A stretch of DNA of 58,978 nucleotides from Nitrospirota bacterium (GCA_026387575.1 JAPLLK010000064.1:1-58978), one strand, 5' to 3'; positions 1 to 9,986 are shown, numbered from the stretch's first letter. Notes: generated from the letters alone by a model not told the origin. Made by a program: numbers and translations.

Positions 1-793
1 CGTAAAAGAGATAGAAGAAGCGCTTCTCAACGGTGAGGCAGACCTTGCTGTCCACAGCATGAAGGATGTGCCTACTGACTTTCCGAAAGGACTTCATCTC
101 GCTGTTATATGCAAGAGGGAAGACCCAAGGGATGCGTTTATTACAGCAGGGGTTAGTGAAAGGAAAATTAAAAGATTTAAAGACCTGCCAAAAGGTGCGA
201 CCGTTGGCACAAGCAGTCTGAGGCGTTCATGCCAGCTCCTGAGCATAAGGCCTGATTTGAAGATAGAACAACTAAGGGGAAATCTTGACACAAGGCTGAG
301 AAAGCTTGATGAAGGACATTTTGACGCTATCATCCTTGCAGCAGCAGGGGTTAAGAGGCTCGGTTGGGCAGAGAGAATAACAGAGATACTTGAGCCTGAT
401 ATAAGCCTTCCTGCGATTGGACAGGGCGCAATCGGGATTGAATGCAGGATTGACGATGATTTTATCAATAAGCTTATTGCTCCGCTTAATCACAGTGAGA
501 CATCCATCTGTGTCCGCGCTGAAAGGGCATGTCTTAAAAAACTTGAAGGCGGCTGTCAGGTTCCGATTGCAGCACATGCGACACTTAACAACGCCAAGTT
601 GTCAATGGATGGATTAGTCGGTAGCGTAACAGGCGACAGGATTATTAAGAGCCATGTAGAAGGAAATCCCCAAAATGCCGAATCCCTCGGTCTCAAACTC
701 GCGGAAGATTTACTTTCAAAAGGAGCAAAAGAGATTCTTGATGAGGTTTACGGCAAGAACATCAGCCCTGTTAACGGTGAAATAGCAAGCTGA
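1..793 (+). CDS. hemC: Hydroxymethylbilane synthase (porphobilinogen deaminase), 5' truncated by window edge
   Basis: Frame open from base 1 (VKEIEEALLNGEADLAVHSMKDVPTDFP...), GTSSLRRSCQL, LRGNLDTRLRKL, GGCQVPIAAHA motifs. Confidence 0.96.
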   Translation, partial: VKEIEEALLNGEADLAVHSMKDVPTDFPKGLHLAVICKREDPRDAFITAGVSERKIKRFKDLPKGATVGTSSLRRSCQLLSIRPDLKIEQLRGNLDTRLRKLDEGHFDAIILAAAGVKRLGWAERITEILEPDISLPAIGQGAIGIECRIDDDFINKLIAPLNHSETSICVRAERACLKKLEGGCQVPIAAHATLNNAKLSMDGLVGSVTGDRIIKSHVEGNPQNAESLGLKLAEDLLSKGAKEILDEVYGKNISPVNGEIAS

Positions 794-794
794 A

Positions 795-2006
795 CTATTT
801 CCCCTCAATCTTCAAAAACTTCCTCTTCCCTGCCTTGAAAAGGTAAGTCCCGGACTTGAGTTTTGCGTCAGGATTGTCGCATTTTTTGTCATCAATTGTA
901 ACACCGCCCTGCTTTATAAGCCTCATTGCCTCGCCTGTGCTTGAGCAGAGACCTGAGAGTTTCATTATCTTCGGAACCCACATCTCATCGTCTTCCCATT
1001 TAAGCTCAAAAACAGGTATCTCATCAGGCATTCCCTTATCCTTAAAAATATGCCCGAATTCTTCTTTGGCTTTCAAGGCATCATCTTTTCCCCAGTATCT
1101 TTCTACAATCTCCAGTGCAAGATTTTCTTTGGCGGTTTTAGGATGGATAGCGCCTTTTTCTATTCCCTTCTTCAGTGCGCTGAGTTCATCAATTGATATA
1201 TGGCTCAGAAGTTCATAGTACCTGAGCATGAGGGTATCGTTTATTGACATTACCTTTCCGAACATATCCTTTGGCTGTTCCGTAATCCCGATGTAATTTC
1301 CAAGGCTCTTTGACATCTTGTTCACGCCGTCCAGTCCCTCAAGCAAAGGCATGAGAACAACAGCCTGCTCTTCAACCCCCATTTTCCTCTGCAAAGTTCT
1401 TCCCATAAGTATATTGAACTTCTGATCTGTGCCTCCAAGTTCAACATCTGCTTTCAGATGTACAGAGTCGTATCCCTGAAACAGAGGATAATAGAATTCA
1501 AGTATTGTTATGTCCTGCTGGCTTTCAAATCTTTTCTTGAAATCCTCTCTTTCAAGCATCCTTGCAACTGTCTGCATTGAGCCAAGTCCGACAATATCCA
1601 TAACGCTCATCTTTGTGAGCCACTCGCTGTTAAATAGCACCTTTGTTTTTTTAGGATCCAATATCTTAAATATCTGCTCTCTGTATGTCCTGGCGTTTTT
1701 TAAAACATCTTCCTTTGTCAGCGGTTTTCTCACCTCTGACCTGCCGGTAGGATCTCCAATCATTCCTGTGAAATCACCGATAATAAATAATATCTCATGC
1801 CCCAGTTCCTGAAACTGTCTCATCTTTTCAAGCAGCACTGTATGGCCGAGATGGATATCAGGAGCAGTTGGGTCAAACCCTGCCTTTATCTTTAAAGGAG
1901 TGTTCTTTTTTACAGACTTCTCAAATTTGGCAAGGAGCTCTTTTTCGCTGATTACTTCAACAGCCCCTCTTTTGATTATCTCAAGTTGTTTCTCAGGTGT
2001 AAGCAT
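795..2006 (-). CDS. tyrS: Tyrosyl-tRNA synthetase
   Basis: 403 aa; [16 protein letters not shown] (HIGH), KMSKSLGN (KMSKS), C-terminal S4-like domain. Confidence 0.97.
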   Translation of the reverse strand: MLTPEKQLEIIKRGAVEVISEKELLAKFEKSVKKNTPLKIKAGFDPTAPDIHLGHTVLLEKMRQFQELGHEILFIIGDFTGMIGDPTGRSEVRKPLTKEDVLKNARTYREQIFKILDPKKTKVLFNSEWLTKMSVMDIVGLGSMQTVARMLEREDFKKRFESQQDITILEFYYPLFQGYDSVHLKADVELGGTDQKFNILMGRTLQRKMGVEEQAVVLMPLLEGLDGVNKMSKSLGNYIGITEQPKDMFGKVMSINDTLMLRYYELLSHISIDELSALKKGIEKGAIHPKTAKENLALEIVERYWGKDDALKAKEEFGHIFKDKGMPDEIPVFELKWEDDEMWVPKIMKLSGLCSSTGEAMRLIKQGGVTIDDKKCDNPDAKLKSGTYLFKAGKRKFLKIEGK

Positions 2007-2117
2007 GGGATTTATGATAACCCCTTAAGGTGATTGCAGTCAATTTTTATATCCTGCCCTCATTATCTTGACTTTATTCCTACTAAAAAGATATACTTTC
2101 TCCTCTGGAGAAAAATA

Positions 2118-2258
2118 ATGGGAACATATACTACATACCATCCTCACAAGATTAAAAGGAAACGGACACACGGCTTCCTTGAGCGCATGAGTTCAAAGGG
2201 AGGACGCAAGGTCATTCAAAGAAGAAGGGCAAAGGGCCGGAAGAAACTGGCCGTTTAA
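2118..2258 (+). CDS. rpmH: 50S ribosomal protein L34
   Basis: [46 protein letters not shown]; start placed at internal ATG of the ORF. Confidence 0.96.
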   Translation: MGTYTTYHPHKIKRKRTHGFLERMSSKGGRKVIQRRRAKGRKKLAV

Positions 2259-2345
2259 TCTTTGATTCCTTATCGCAGTCGGGGCTTTACACCTATGAAC
2301 CTTATTAATAATGTGAGCGGCTCTGATGCATACAGTGGAGAGTGC

Positions 2346-2570
2346 ATGGCGGGAGATATAATTAAAATTATTTTATTAGGGGCTATAAAGCTCTATAAAT
2401 ATGCAATCTCGCCATTATTGCCTGACAGTTGCCGGTTTGTGCCTACCTGTTCTGAATATTCGGCAGAGGCAATAGAAAAATACGGCGCTGTAAAGGGCAG
2501 CTACCTCTCATTGAAGAGAATACTAAAATGCCATCCGTTTCATAGCGGCGGCTATGACCATGTAAGGTAA
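2346..2570 (+). CDS. yidD: Membrane protein insertion efficiency factor YidD
   Basis: [51 protein letters not shown]...[11 protein letters not shown]; start at internal ATG. Confidence 0.95.
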   Translation: MAGDIIKIILLGAIKLYKYAISPLLPDSCRFVPTCSEYSAEAIEKYGAVKGSYLSLKRILKCHPFHSGGYDHVR

Positions 2571-2578
2571 ACAGAATA

Positions 2579-4168
2579 ATGGGAACAGAAAAAAGAACAT
2601 TAATAGCTATAGTCCTTTCAATAATCATCCTTCTTGGGTATCAGTTTTTATTTCCTCCTCAGCCGCAGAAGCAACCGGCAACCGAACAGGCAAAAGAAGA
2701 AAAGAAAGAAAATAAAGTGCAGGAGACTGTCAAGCCTGTTTCCGTTCCTGCTTCAAAACCAACAGTATCCCCAACAGAAGAAAAAGAAGTCAGGATTGAA
2801 ACAGGCCTTTATTCTGCAACTTTTTCGTCAATAGGCGGAACGATAAAAAAATGGGAATTAAAAAAGTATAAAGATAAAGAAGGGCTGTCTGTGGTCCTTC
2901 AGCAGGGACAGAGCGTTTATCAACCTCTAAGCATGGGGTCCCAGAATAATTTTAATCTTGCAAAGGTAAGTTTTAGAATCTCAGGCAGAGACCTGAACCT
3001 TGATGAAAACACAAACACAGGCGCCATTGTTTTTGAATATGCAACCTCCGAATCTTCCATAAGAAGAACTTACACTTTTTATAATGACAGCTACAAGATT
3101 GACCTTAAGGATGAAGTTGCGGGGTTGCCTGAATACTGGATAACGCCCGGCACTGACTTCGGTATTTATGACAAAAAAGACAAGTCAGCGCATCTCGGCC
3201 CTGTACTACTTAAAGATGCAGAGAAAATAGAGTTTGACGCAAAAAAACTGAGCGAGACTAAAAGCTATCAGGGCAGGCTGAAATGGATTGCTCAGGAGGA
3301 TAAATATTTCTTTTCAGCTATTGTGCCTGTAACTCAGATGGATGAGGCAAAGGCATGGAAAGTTCAGGATGCGTCAGTTATCGCGTTCAAGGGAAAATCC
3401 GGCATTAATAATTTTATCGTTTATGCCGGGCCGAAAGAACACGACACCCTAAAAAAATTAAATGTCGGGCTTGAGCACATCATTGATTTCGGCTTTTTCT
3501 CTATCATATCAAGACCGCTGTTCTGGCTTATGAAATTCTTTCATAACTTCATGGGGAATTACGGATGGGCCATAGTGCTTTTGACAATAGTAACACGAAT
3601 TCCATTTATCCCGCTTCTAAACAAAAGTCAGGCATCAATGAAAAAGATGCAGGAAATCCAGCCCAAAATGGCTGAGATAAAAGAAAAATATAAGAAGGAC
3701 CCGCAGAGGATGCAGAAGGAAACAATGGAGCTTTACAAAAAACACAAGGTAAACCCCCTTGGGGGCTGCCTTCCTATGCTGCTGCAGATTCCTGTATTCT
3801 TTGCGTTATATAAGATATTATCAATCGCTATTGAATTGAGAGGCGCACCGTTCCTGCTCTGGATAACAGACCTCTCAGGCCCGGACACGCTTTTCGGGCA
3901 CATCCCTTCATGGTTCCCTTTGATTGGCGGTTTCGCTGTCGGTCCACTACCGATTGCCATGGGGATTACAATGGTCATCCAGCAGAAAATGACACCTTCA
4001 TCAGCCGACCCTGCCCAGCAGAAGATGATGATGCTCATGCCGATTATATTTACATTCATGTTCCTTAACTTTGCGTCAGGACTCGTACTTTACTGGCTGG
4101 TAAATAACCTGCTTTCAATTGCTCAGCAGTTTCATGTGAACAGAAAACTTGCGAAAGAAAAAGCGTAA
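2579..4168 (+). CDS. yidC: Membrane protein insertase YidC
   Basis: 529 aa; N-terminal TM, periplasmic domain, C-terminal 60KD_IMP domain (NKSQASMKKMQEIQPKMAEIKEKYKKDPQRMQKETMELYKKHKVNPLGGCLPMLLQIPVFFALY). Confidence 0.97.
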   Translation: MGTEKRTLIAIVLSIIILLGYQFLFPPQPQKQPATEQAKEEKKENKVQETVKPVSVPASKPTVSPTEEKEVRIETGLYSATFSSIGGTIKKWELKKYKDKEGLSVVLQQGQSVYQPLSMGSQNNFNLAKVSFRISGRDLNLDENTNTGAIVFEYATSESSIRRTYTFYNDSYKIDLKDEVAGLPEYWITPGTDFGIYDKKDKSAHLGPVLLKDAEKIEFDAKKLSETKSYQGRLKWIAQEDKYFFSAIVPVTQMDEAKAWKVQDASVIAFKGKSGINNFIVYAGPKEHDTLKKLNVGLEHIIDFGFFSIISRPLFWLMKFFHNFMGNYGWAIVLLTIVTRIPFIPLLNKSQASMKKMQEIQPKMAEIKEKYKKDPQRMQKETMELYKKHKVNPLGGCLPMLLQIPVFFALYKILSIAIELRGAPFLLWITDLSGPDTLFGHIPSWFPLIGGFAVGPLPIAMGITMVIQQKMTPSSADPAQQKMMMLMPIIFTFMFLNFASGLVLYWLVNNLLSIAQQFHVNRKLAKEKA

Positions 4169-4222
4169 TCGCTAAAGCTCACTGGCAGCGTACTCGCCGT
4201 CCAGCGCAGCGTTTTGTTAAAA

Positions 4223-4513
4223 TTATTTTAATTGTTTTTTTATCCAGGCAGGATTTCTACGGCAATCAAGAATCGCATAAACCAATGTTTCAGCATCAGA
4301 TAATTTATAATAAATGGCAAACGGAAAACGTTTTGAAAGCATGCGGTGATAACCGAAGTATACGGGATGGATTCCGGCGTAAACTTGCAAGGAATCAATG
4401 TCAGAAAATAGAGAGTCTATAAAATAATTCCCGAGGCCGACTGATTGTTTATCATAAAAATAAAATCCATCGATCAAGTCTTGTGACGCGGATTCAAGAA
4501 TACGAATTTTCAT
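4223..4513 (-). CDS. RelE/ParE-family toxin
   Basis: 96 aa MKIRILESASQDLIDGFYFYDKQSVGLGNYF...LVYAILDCRRNPAWIKKQL; overlaps upstream antitoxin by 4 nt. Confidence 0.8.
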   Translation of the reverse strand: MKIRILESASQDLIDGFYFYDKQSVGLGNYFIDSLFSDIDSLQVYAGIHPVYFGYHRMLSKRFPFAIYYKLSDAETLVYAILDCRRNPAWIKKQLK

Positions 4514-4722
4514 TTGCAGGATTTTCTAATTCTTTCTTTTTCTCCATCCCAAGCATTAAATTTTTCTTTGCCCTTGGCCACAGATTTTTCGCGCTGAGAT
4601 AAAATATCTTTATGCCATGATGGTGAAGCGACTGCATTTGCATGTTTACATAAATCATCCCACAGTAATTCCATAGCCCGAATTTTATCCCTTGTTGTCA
4701 TTTGGTCGAGTTGTAATACCAT
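4510..4722 (-). CDS. Addiction-module antitoxin component (TIGR02574-like)
   Basis: 70 aa; RAMELLWDDLCK...PSWHKDIL pattern, directly upstream of RelE-like toxin. Confidence 0.7.
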   Translation of the reverse strand: MVLQLDQMTTRDKIRAMELLWDDLCKHANAVASPSWHKDILSQREKSVAKGKEKFNAWDGEKERIRKSCK

Positions 4723-4980
4723 ATACTTTCACCTCGCATTTTTTTATTAAAGCATATATGTATATTTTTTAATATTTTAGAGTAAAAAGTCAAAGCTCTC
4801 GGCTTTCGATTTCTTAATTTTCTTCATTATAATTTACACACAACGACCGAAATGAAGCGCAGGGCACAGACCTGAAACTGAAAACTAACAAGCGTTATTC
4901 CCTGTCGCCTCGATTTTATTGTTGTACACTGTCTTATTTATGTTTTAATGGTTGCTGGCCCTATTTCCCCAGTTGCATGT

Positions 4981-5220
4981 TTACCATGCTGAAAGCAATT
5001 CCCAGCCTTTGCTCAAATAGGAATCCTCAATGGCGTTTTCAGCAAAAAATGGGTAAATAAGCCATGATATTCCAAATGTAATTGCAGCAAGAACCAGAGA
5101 AATTATAAAATGCTTCCATGCGCCATGTTTTGCAAAATAAAGAGGTCCGAATAGAAAAGTCCACAGTGCCGGATGGCTTGTTTCAACTCTATAGTCATTT
5201 ATAGGATTACGAAATGTCAT
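4981..5220 (-). CDS. Small membrane protein, HPALWTFLFGPLYFAKHG motif
   Basis: 79 aa ORF with hydrophobic segment. Confidence 0.5.
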   Translation of the reverse strand: MTFRNPINDYRVETSHPALWTFLFGPLYFAKHGAWKHFIISLVLAAITFGISWLIYPFFAENAIEDSYLSKGWELLSAW

Positions 5221-5376
5221 CTTAAAATTCCTCCCTTGCTCTTACAGCATACAACTTGCTGATAGACGACAATGCCGTCTTTTTGTTCATTATTTTTTTA
5301 TATTCGTACAACGTGGAGGTTCAGTGGGAGCCGGCTTTTTCGGCGATCCACTGCAGCCGATGGTTAGAAGGTTTCA

Positions 5377-5829
5377 TTATTGTCCTAGAATCATGTTTGG
5401 TATGTTTTTCTTTTGCCACTCTTTGCCTTCATTGGATATATTTGTAATGACTACGCCCCCTTCCGTTACAAGGGTAATTTTGGGCTTAACCTGATCGCGA
5501 AAATCGATGGTGCCAGAAGCCGTTGTTCCATACTGATTTTTCCCTTTGATTTGATGCACGCCCTTAGAAACAATCTGTTTTTCAACGACAAGATAAACTT
5601 GGGCTTGAGTCAGTATTCCTATACCTGCTATGCCTTCAAAAATACTAACGATATCGAGTGACGTGCCAGTATATTCCAAGTGACCAATGATCGGGGGTTT
5701 GTAAGATTTGTTATCTATTTTGAATTCTATGGCTATGTTTGTGCCGTAGCCAGAATCTGGATCACCCGCAAAACATACTGAATGGGCTGCAAAGATTATG
5801 ATGAAGCACAACGAGATTCTCCTAATCAT
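5377..5829 (-). CDS. Hypothetical secreted protein
   Basis: Start placed at MIRRISLCFIIIFAAHSVCFA, a plausible signal peptide; no family recognised. Confidence 0.5.
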   Translation of the reverse strand: MIRRISLCFIIIFAAHSVCFAGDPDSGYGTNIAIEFKIDNKSYKPPIIGHLEYTGTSLDIVSIFEGIAGIGILTQAQVYLVVEKQIVSKGVHQIKGKNQYGTTASGTIDFRDQVKPKITLVTEGGVVITNISNEGKEWQKKNIPNMILGQ

Positions 5830-5969
5830 ATTCTCTCCTTCTAACAATTACTATAGGAACCGTCGTATTTTCTGAAAACTGATTAGAATATAGCATACCT
5901 TACAGATTTTCTAAAGAGAAAAAGTTGTATAAAATCAATTATGGGGTAGTTTCACTATTTAAATTATTA

Positions 5970-6111
5970 GGGACACATCCCATATTTTTCTTCTCTGATT
6001 TCTTCGTTGTTTTCCATAAAAAGTTTAACACAAATACTCGCTAAAGTTTCTCTCCATCTTTAAAGAAATCTTCCGATGCAGCTATTTTTAAGAAATATGG
6101 GATGTGTCCCC
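5970..6111. repeat. MITE/REPIN-like element with ~22-bp inverted termini
   Basis: gggacacatcccatatttttctt (5970-5992) versus reverse complement of aagaaatatgggatgtgtcccc (6090-6111). Confidence 0.75.
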
Positions 6112-6230
6112 AGTTTTCCCATATTATTGTAGATTATAGAAATCAAAGACGGGATAGGCAAGAAAAAGTATCCATCCTGAAATTATTCCAAAATCCCGGA
6201 TTCATCATCTTCTAAGTTATACTATTAATC

Positions 6231-7613
6231 ATGATTCTTGACGACACCATAGCCGCCGTCTCAACTCCTCCCGGCGAAGGCGGAATCGGCATTGTCAGGC
6301 TCACAGGAAAAGACGCAATAAAAATAGCAGACAGGCTATTTAATTCTTCAAAAGGCAAAACCCTCTTTGATTCAGCTTCGCACAGAATAATCTATGGCTT
6401 TATAAAAGACTCATCCACAGGCGAAACAGTGGATGAGGTGCTGGTCTCAATAATGCGCTCGCCTAATACCTACACCAGAGAGGATATTGTTGAGATAAAC
6501 TGCCACGGCGGGATGTCCCCTCTGAGAAATGTACTTGAACTTGCGGTTAAACATGGCGCACGGCTTGCTGAACCCGGAGAGTTCACAAAAAGGGCCTTTT
6601 TAAACGGAAGGATTGACCTGAGTGAGGCAGAGGCCGTGCTTGACCTCATAAGGGCAAAGACAGATGAGTCGCGAAGAATCGCCCTTGAACAGCTCAGAGG
6701 CAGGCTCTCTGAAAAAATTCTAAATCTCAGAGAGCAGCTTACAAAGATATGCGTCTTCATCGAGGCTTGCATAGATTTTCCGGAAGAGGACATAGAGCTT
6801 GCATCGAAGAAGGAAATCATTGAATCAGCAGAGACAATCCTGAAAGAGCTTGCGTCCCTTCTAAAAAGTTACGATGAAGGCAGATTTTTCAGAGAAGGGC
6901 TTGCAGCGGCAATCGTTGGAAAGCCTAATGTCGGAAAATCTTCTCTCCTAAATGCGCTTCTTCAGAAAGACAGGGCGATTGTCACAGATACCCCCGGCAC
7001 AACAAGGGACACAATTGAAGAATATCTGAATATCAACGGCTTGCCTCTTCGCATAATTGATACAGCAGGGATAAGAGAATCGCATGACATGGCAGAGAAA
7101 GAAGGAATTAAAAGAAGCATCAGGGCAATGGAAGATGCGGATTTAGTCATAGCTGTTATTGACGGCAGTGAGCCTCTGAAAGATGAAGACATTGAGGTGC
7201 TCGGAAAGACAAGAGGCAAAAACACAATAATAGTTATTAATAAATCTGACCTGCTGGTACATGGAAAGACTGCTTCACAGCTTGCGACCTATACCTCCAC
7301 AATATTAGAGGTGTCTGCAACACGCGGAGACGGACTGGAGAAACTGAAAGAAAGCATATTCCGGTCTTCGGTTAAAAATTGGGAAGAGCAGAAGGAAGGT
7401 GTTATCGTTACGAACCTAAGGCATAAGATTGCAATTCAGGCCGCTTATGATTCTCTCAAGGATGCGATTAAGGCAATTGAAACTGACAAGCCGCTTGAGA
7501 TAATTGCAATTGAATTCAGAGATGCGCTTGACAGGCTCGGAGAGATTGTAGGCGCTGTAACAACAGATGATATCCTCAACAGGATATTCAGCGATTTCTG
7601 CATTGGAAAGTAA
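6231..7613 (+). CDS. mnmE: tRNA-5-carboxymethylaminomethyl uridine GTPase MnmE (TrmE)
   Basis: 460 aa; DTIAAVSTPPGEGGIGIVRLTG, GKPNVGKSSLLN, DTPGTTRD, C-terminal FCIGK. Confidence 0.98.
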   Translation: MILDDTIAAVSTPPGEGGIGIVRLTGKDAIKIADRLFNSSKGKTLFDSASHRIIYGFIKDSSTGETVDEVLVSIMRSPNTYTREDIVEINCHGGMSPLRNVLELAVKHGARLAEPGEFTKRAFLNGRIDLSEAEAVLDLIRAKTDESRRIALEQLRGRLSEKILNLREQLTKICVFIEACIDFPEEDIELASKKEIIESAETILKELASLLKSYDEGRFFREGLAAAIVGKPNVGKSSLLNALLQKDRAIVTDTPGTTRDTIEEYLNINGLPLRIIDTAGIRESHDMAEKEGIKRSIRAMEDADLVIAVIDGSEPLKDEDIEVLGKTRGKNTIIVINKSDLLVHGKTASQLATYTSTILEVSATRGDGLEKLKESIFRSSVKNWEEQKEGVIVTNLRHKIAIQAAYDSLKDAIKAIETDKPLEIIAIEFRDALDRLGEIVGAVTTDDILNRIFSDFCIGK

Positions 7614-7622
7614 AAGGAAGAA

Positions 7623-8243
7623 TTAACTTTTCACCGCTGCCGACATCTCAGCTTTTTTGATGGAACTTTGAAGGTATTCTTTGAACTTGGAAGACACCAG
7701 CCATTTAATCCCTAATTTCTCAGCCCATTTTATTATCCCCTGGTCTGCTGTTACAAGCAACGCATCAAGCTCCCGTGCAAGCAGAATGAGGTCAACATCC
7801 TCCTTGCTGTCAATAATCCCTTCTCTCAAAGCCTCTCTGTATTTTCTCCTCATGTCCTTAACAATCTCTTCTTCGCCTGCTTTTGAAACACCCCTCACAG
7901 CCTTCTCTGCCACCCTGAGCCCCTTATTAATCCTCTCTCTCATGTCTTCTATCAATTCATAGAGCAGAAATGCAGGGCATGTAAGCTCATGTTTCTTGGG
8001 AGGTTTTTGCTGAAGGACAATGAGCAGGTCTCCTGATATTTTTTCAGGTTCTATGAAATTAAGGAGTTCCTCAAATATGGATGGCGGCATATAGAACTCA
8101 AGGTGAGGAATCTGCGCTGCTAAGAACAGGAAGCTTTCAAGCGCCTCTGTAGGTGTCCTGCCAAGGCTCTCGCGAACCTCCGGATTTACAAAAAGGCTTG
8201 TATCTAAAACTACAGCACTCTTTTTAAATTTTGCCTGCCCCAT
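7623..8243 (-). CDS. HARP-like RNA-free ribonuclease P (PIN domain)
   Basis: 206 aa; VVLDTSLFVNPEV, FLYELIEDMRERINKGLRVAEKAV, RRKYREALREGIIDSKEDVDLILLARELDALLVTADQGIIKWAEKLGIKW resembles Aquifex-type HARP. Confidence 0.86.
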   Translation of the reverse strand: MGQAKFKKSAVVLDTSLFVNPEVRESLGRTPTEALESFLFLAAQIPHLEFYMPPSIFEELLNFIEPEKISGDLLIVLQQKPPKKHELTCPAFLLYELIEDMRERINKGLRVAEKAVRGVSKAGEEEIVKDMRRKYREALREGIIDSKEDVDLILLARELDALLVTADQGIIKWAEKLGIKWLVSSKFKEYLQSSIKKAEMSAAVKS

Positions 8244-9537
8244 GAAGTTTGAACGTATATGTATTCCAGTTATTGCAGCTCGGGCACCTGCCGGACCAGT
8301 CCTGTGATAAATAGCCGCAGGCTGAACACCAGTAAGGAAGCCGGAATGCTATTTTCATGTCCACAGCTTTTTTGAATTCCACCGCTGCCTTGTCGCATTG
8401 ATTGCGCCTGAGATAGAGGTCACCCATTATCTGGTAAAGTTCAGGGGACGCCATCCCGCTTGCATCAACGTAAGAAAATGTTTCAAATGCATCATCTATC
8501 ATCTCAAGCCTGTAATACAGCTTCCCAAGCAGAAATCTCAGCGCATGGTTCTGGGGCTTCTTTGACAGGCTGTTTCCATAAAGCCTTATGAGCCTTGCAG
8601 GTTCTCCGATGTTTATAAGCAAATCTTCAAGCCTTGCAAGAATTATCAAGGACGATGTCTGATCATAGCTCTTTTCAAGAAAGTCAACGGCATCTTCTGA
8701 CTCGCCTTCCCTGAGCATTACCTCGGCAAGTCCGATGTATGCCGGCACAAAATCTACATCCAGCCTGAGCAGTGTCCTAAACAGTTTCTTTGCCTTTTCA
8801 ATATCCCCGCGTTCAAGACTATAACGGCCGTATTCATACTTATACCCAAGGAGGTTCATCTGCTCCCTCTGCCGGTCCTTTTCTGTATGCTCATGTTTCA
8901 GTATCGTCTTCTGCACATCAACAAGCTCGTCCCATTTTTCATCCCTTTCGAGAATAGCCCTCTTTTTGTAGAGAGCGCTTAGGTTGTCAGTATCTATGTC
9001 AAGGATTTTCTCTATGTAATTCAGCGCCTCTGCCCACCTTCCTGTTTTTTCCATCAGGGTTTCAAGCGAGAACAGCACCTCGGGGTTCTGCTGGTTGGAA
9101 GCAAATGCCTTGTTATAGAAGTTCATTGCCTTCTGATAGTCTTCTTCCGAAGATGCGATGTCGCCGAGCCTGAGCAGCGCGTCAAGATGTTTCGGCTCTT
9201 CTGCAAGGATGCTTTCAAGCGATTCCTTTGCTTCATCCTCATTATGAGCAAGAAGCGCATTCAGCGCCTTTGAATACATCTCCTGAACCCTTGCCTCTTT
9301 TTTCTGCCTGCGCTGATACTGAAGATTATCTATAAAGCGTTTTGTGTCTCTTATAGTAAAGACAACGAGCATCGCAAGCGCTCCTGCGACACATGAAAAG
9401 AGTATCAGGGCTATCTTAGGAGTCTCATATGCGTCACCAAAAGGTATTTTGATTGTTGTTATTTCCTGATTGACATATGCAAAACCCCCAAGCCCTGCAA
9501 GAAAAAGAATGAATATAAATATTGCGATCTTCCCCAT
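8224..9537 (-). CDS. LapB-like TPR protein with N-terminal LapA (DUF1049)-like membrane domain and C-terminal rubredoxin-type zinc ribbon
   Basis: Two N-terminal TM segments plus YVNQEITTIKIPFG, TPR array, CSACGYLSQDWSGRCPSC. Confidence 0.85.
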   Translation of the reverse strand: MGKIAIFIFILFLAGLGGFAYVNQEITTIKIPFGDAYETPKIALILFSCVAGALAMLVVFTIRDTKRFIDNLQYQRRQKKEARVQEMYSKALNALLAHNEDEAKESLESILAEEPKHLDALLRLGDIASSEEDYQKAMNFYNKAFASNQQNPEVLFSLETLMEKTGRWAEALNYIEKILDIDTDNLSALYKKRAILERDEKWDELVDVQKTILKHEHTEKDRQREQMNLLGYKYEYGRYSLERGDIEKAKKLFRTLLRLDVDFVPAYIGLAEVMLREGESEDAVDFLEKSYDQTSSLIILARLEDLLINIGEPARLIRLYGNSLSKKPQNHALRFLLGKLYYRLEMIDDAFETFSYVDASGMASPELYQIMGDLYLRRNQCDKAAVEFKKAVDMKIAFRLPYWCSACGYLSQDWSGRCPSCNNWNTYTFKLHGAGKI

Positions 9538-9539
9538 TG

Positions 9540-9854
9540 TCAGTTATGACCCTTTCCTTCTACAGGTATCCTCGGCGCATCAAGCCAGAGTTTTTCAAGT
9601 TGATAGTATGCCCTTGTTTCTTCTTCAAACACATGAATAATGATATCTCCGTAGTCCATTAACACCCAGTGGCTGTAATTCAGCCCTTCAATTCCGACAG
9701 GACGAATGCCTTTTTTTGAAAAGTTCTCTTCTATTGCCTCAGCAATTGCCCTGACATGTGTTGTGCTTTCTCCTGAGCAGATAATGAAAAAATCTGCAAT
9801 CACAGATAAGCCTTTCAGCTCGAGGACAAGCACACCCACGGCTTTCTTATCCAT
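9540..9854 (-). CDS. rsfS: Ribosome silencing factor RsfS
   Basis: DKKAVGVLVLELKGLSVIADFFIICSGESTTHVRAIAEAIEE...GDIIIHVFEEETRAYYQLEKLW; true start may lie upstream of the ORF start. Confidence 0.95.
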   Translation of the reverse strand: MDKKAVGVLVLELKGLSVIADFFIICSGESTTHVRAIAEAIEENFSKKGIRPVGIEGLNYSHWVLMDYGDIIIHVFEEETRAYYQLEKLWLDAPRIPVEGKGHN

Positions 9855-9920
9855 TGCTATCTTCGCTGCTGCAAGGGCTTTGGCTTTACTTTTTATTAAA
9901 GGATTATCCTCCTTTCACAA

Positions 9921-9986
9921 TTAAGGTTAGAAGTGGAAAGTTAGAAGTTCTAAATCTGAAATCCTTAACTTTCAACTTTTAACTTT
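9921..9986. repeat. AT-rich imperfect inverted repeat between rsfS and nadD
   Basis: aaggttagaagtggaaagttagaag ... cttaactttcaacttttaactt. Confidence 0.6.

Noticed and set aside
2259-2345. Residual rnpA in the rpmH-yidD gap ([27 protein letters not shown])
   Set aside because: No RnpA motif was recognisable in this short translation; it is more likely untranslated spacer.
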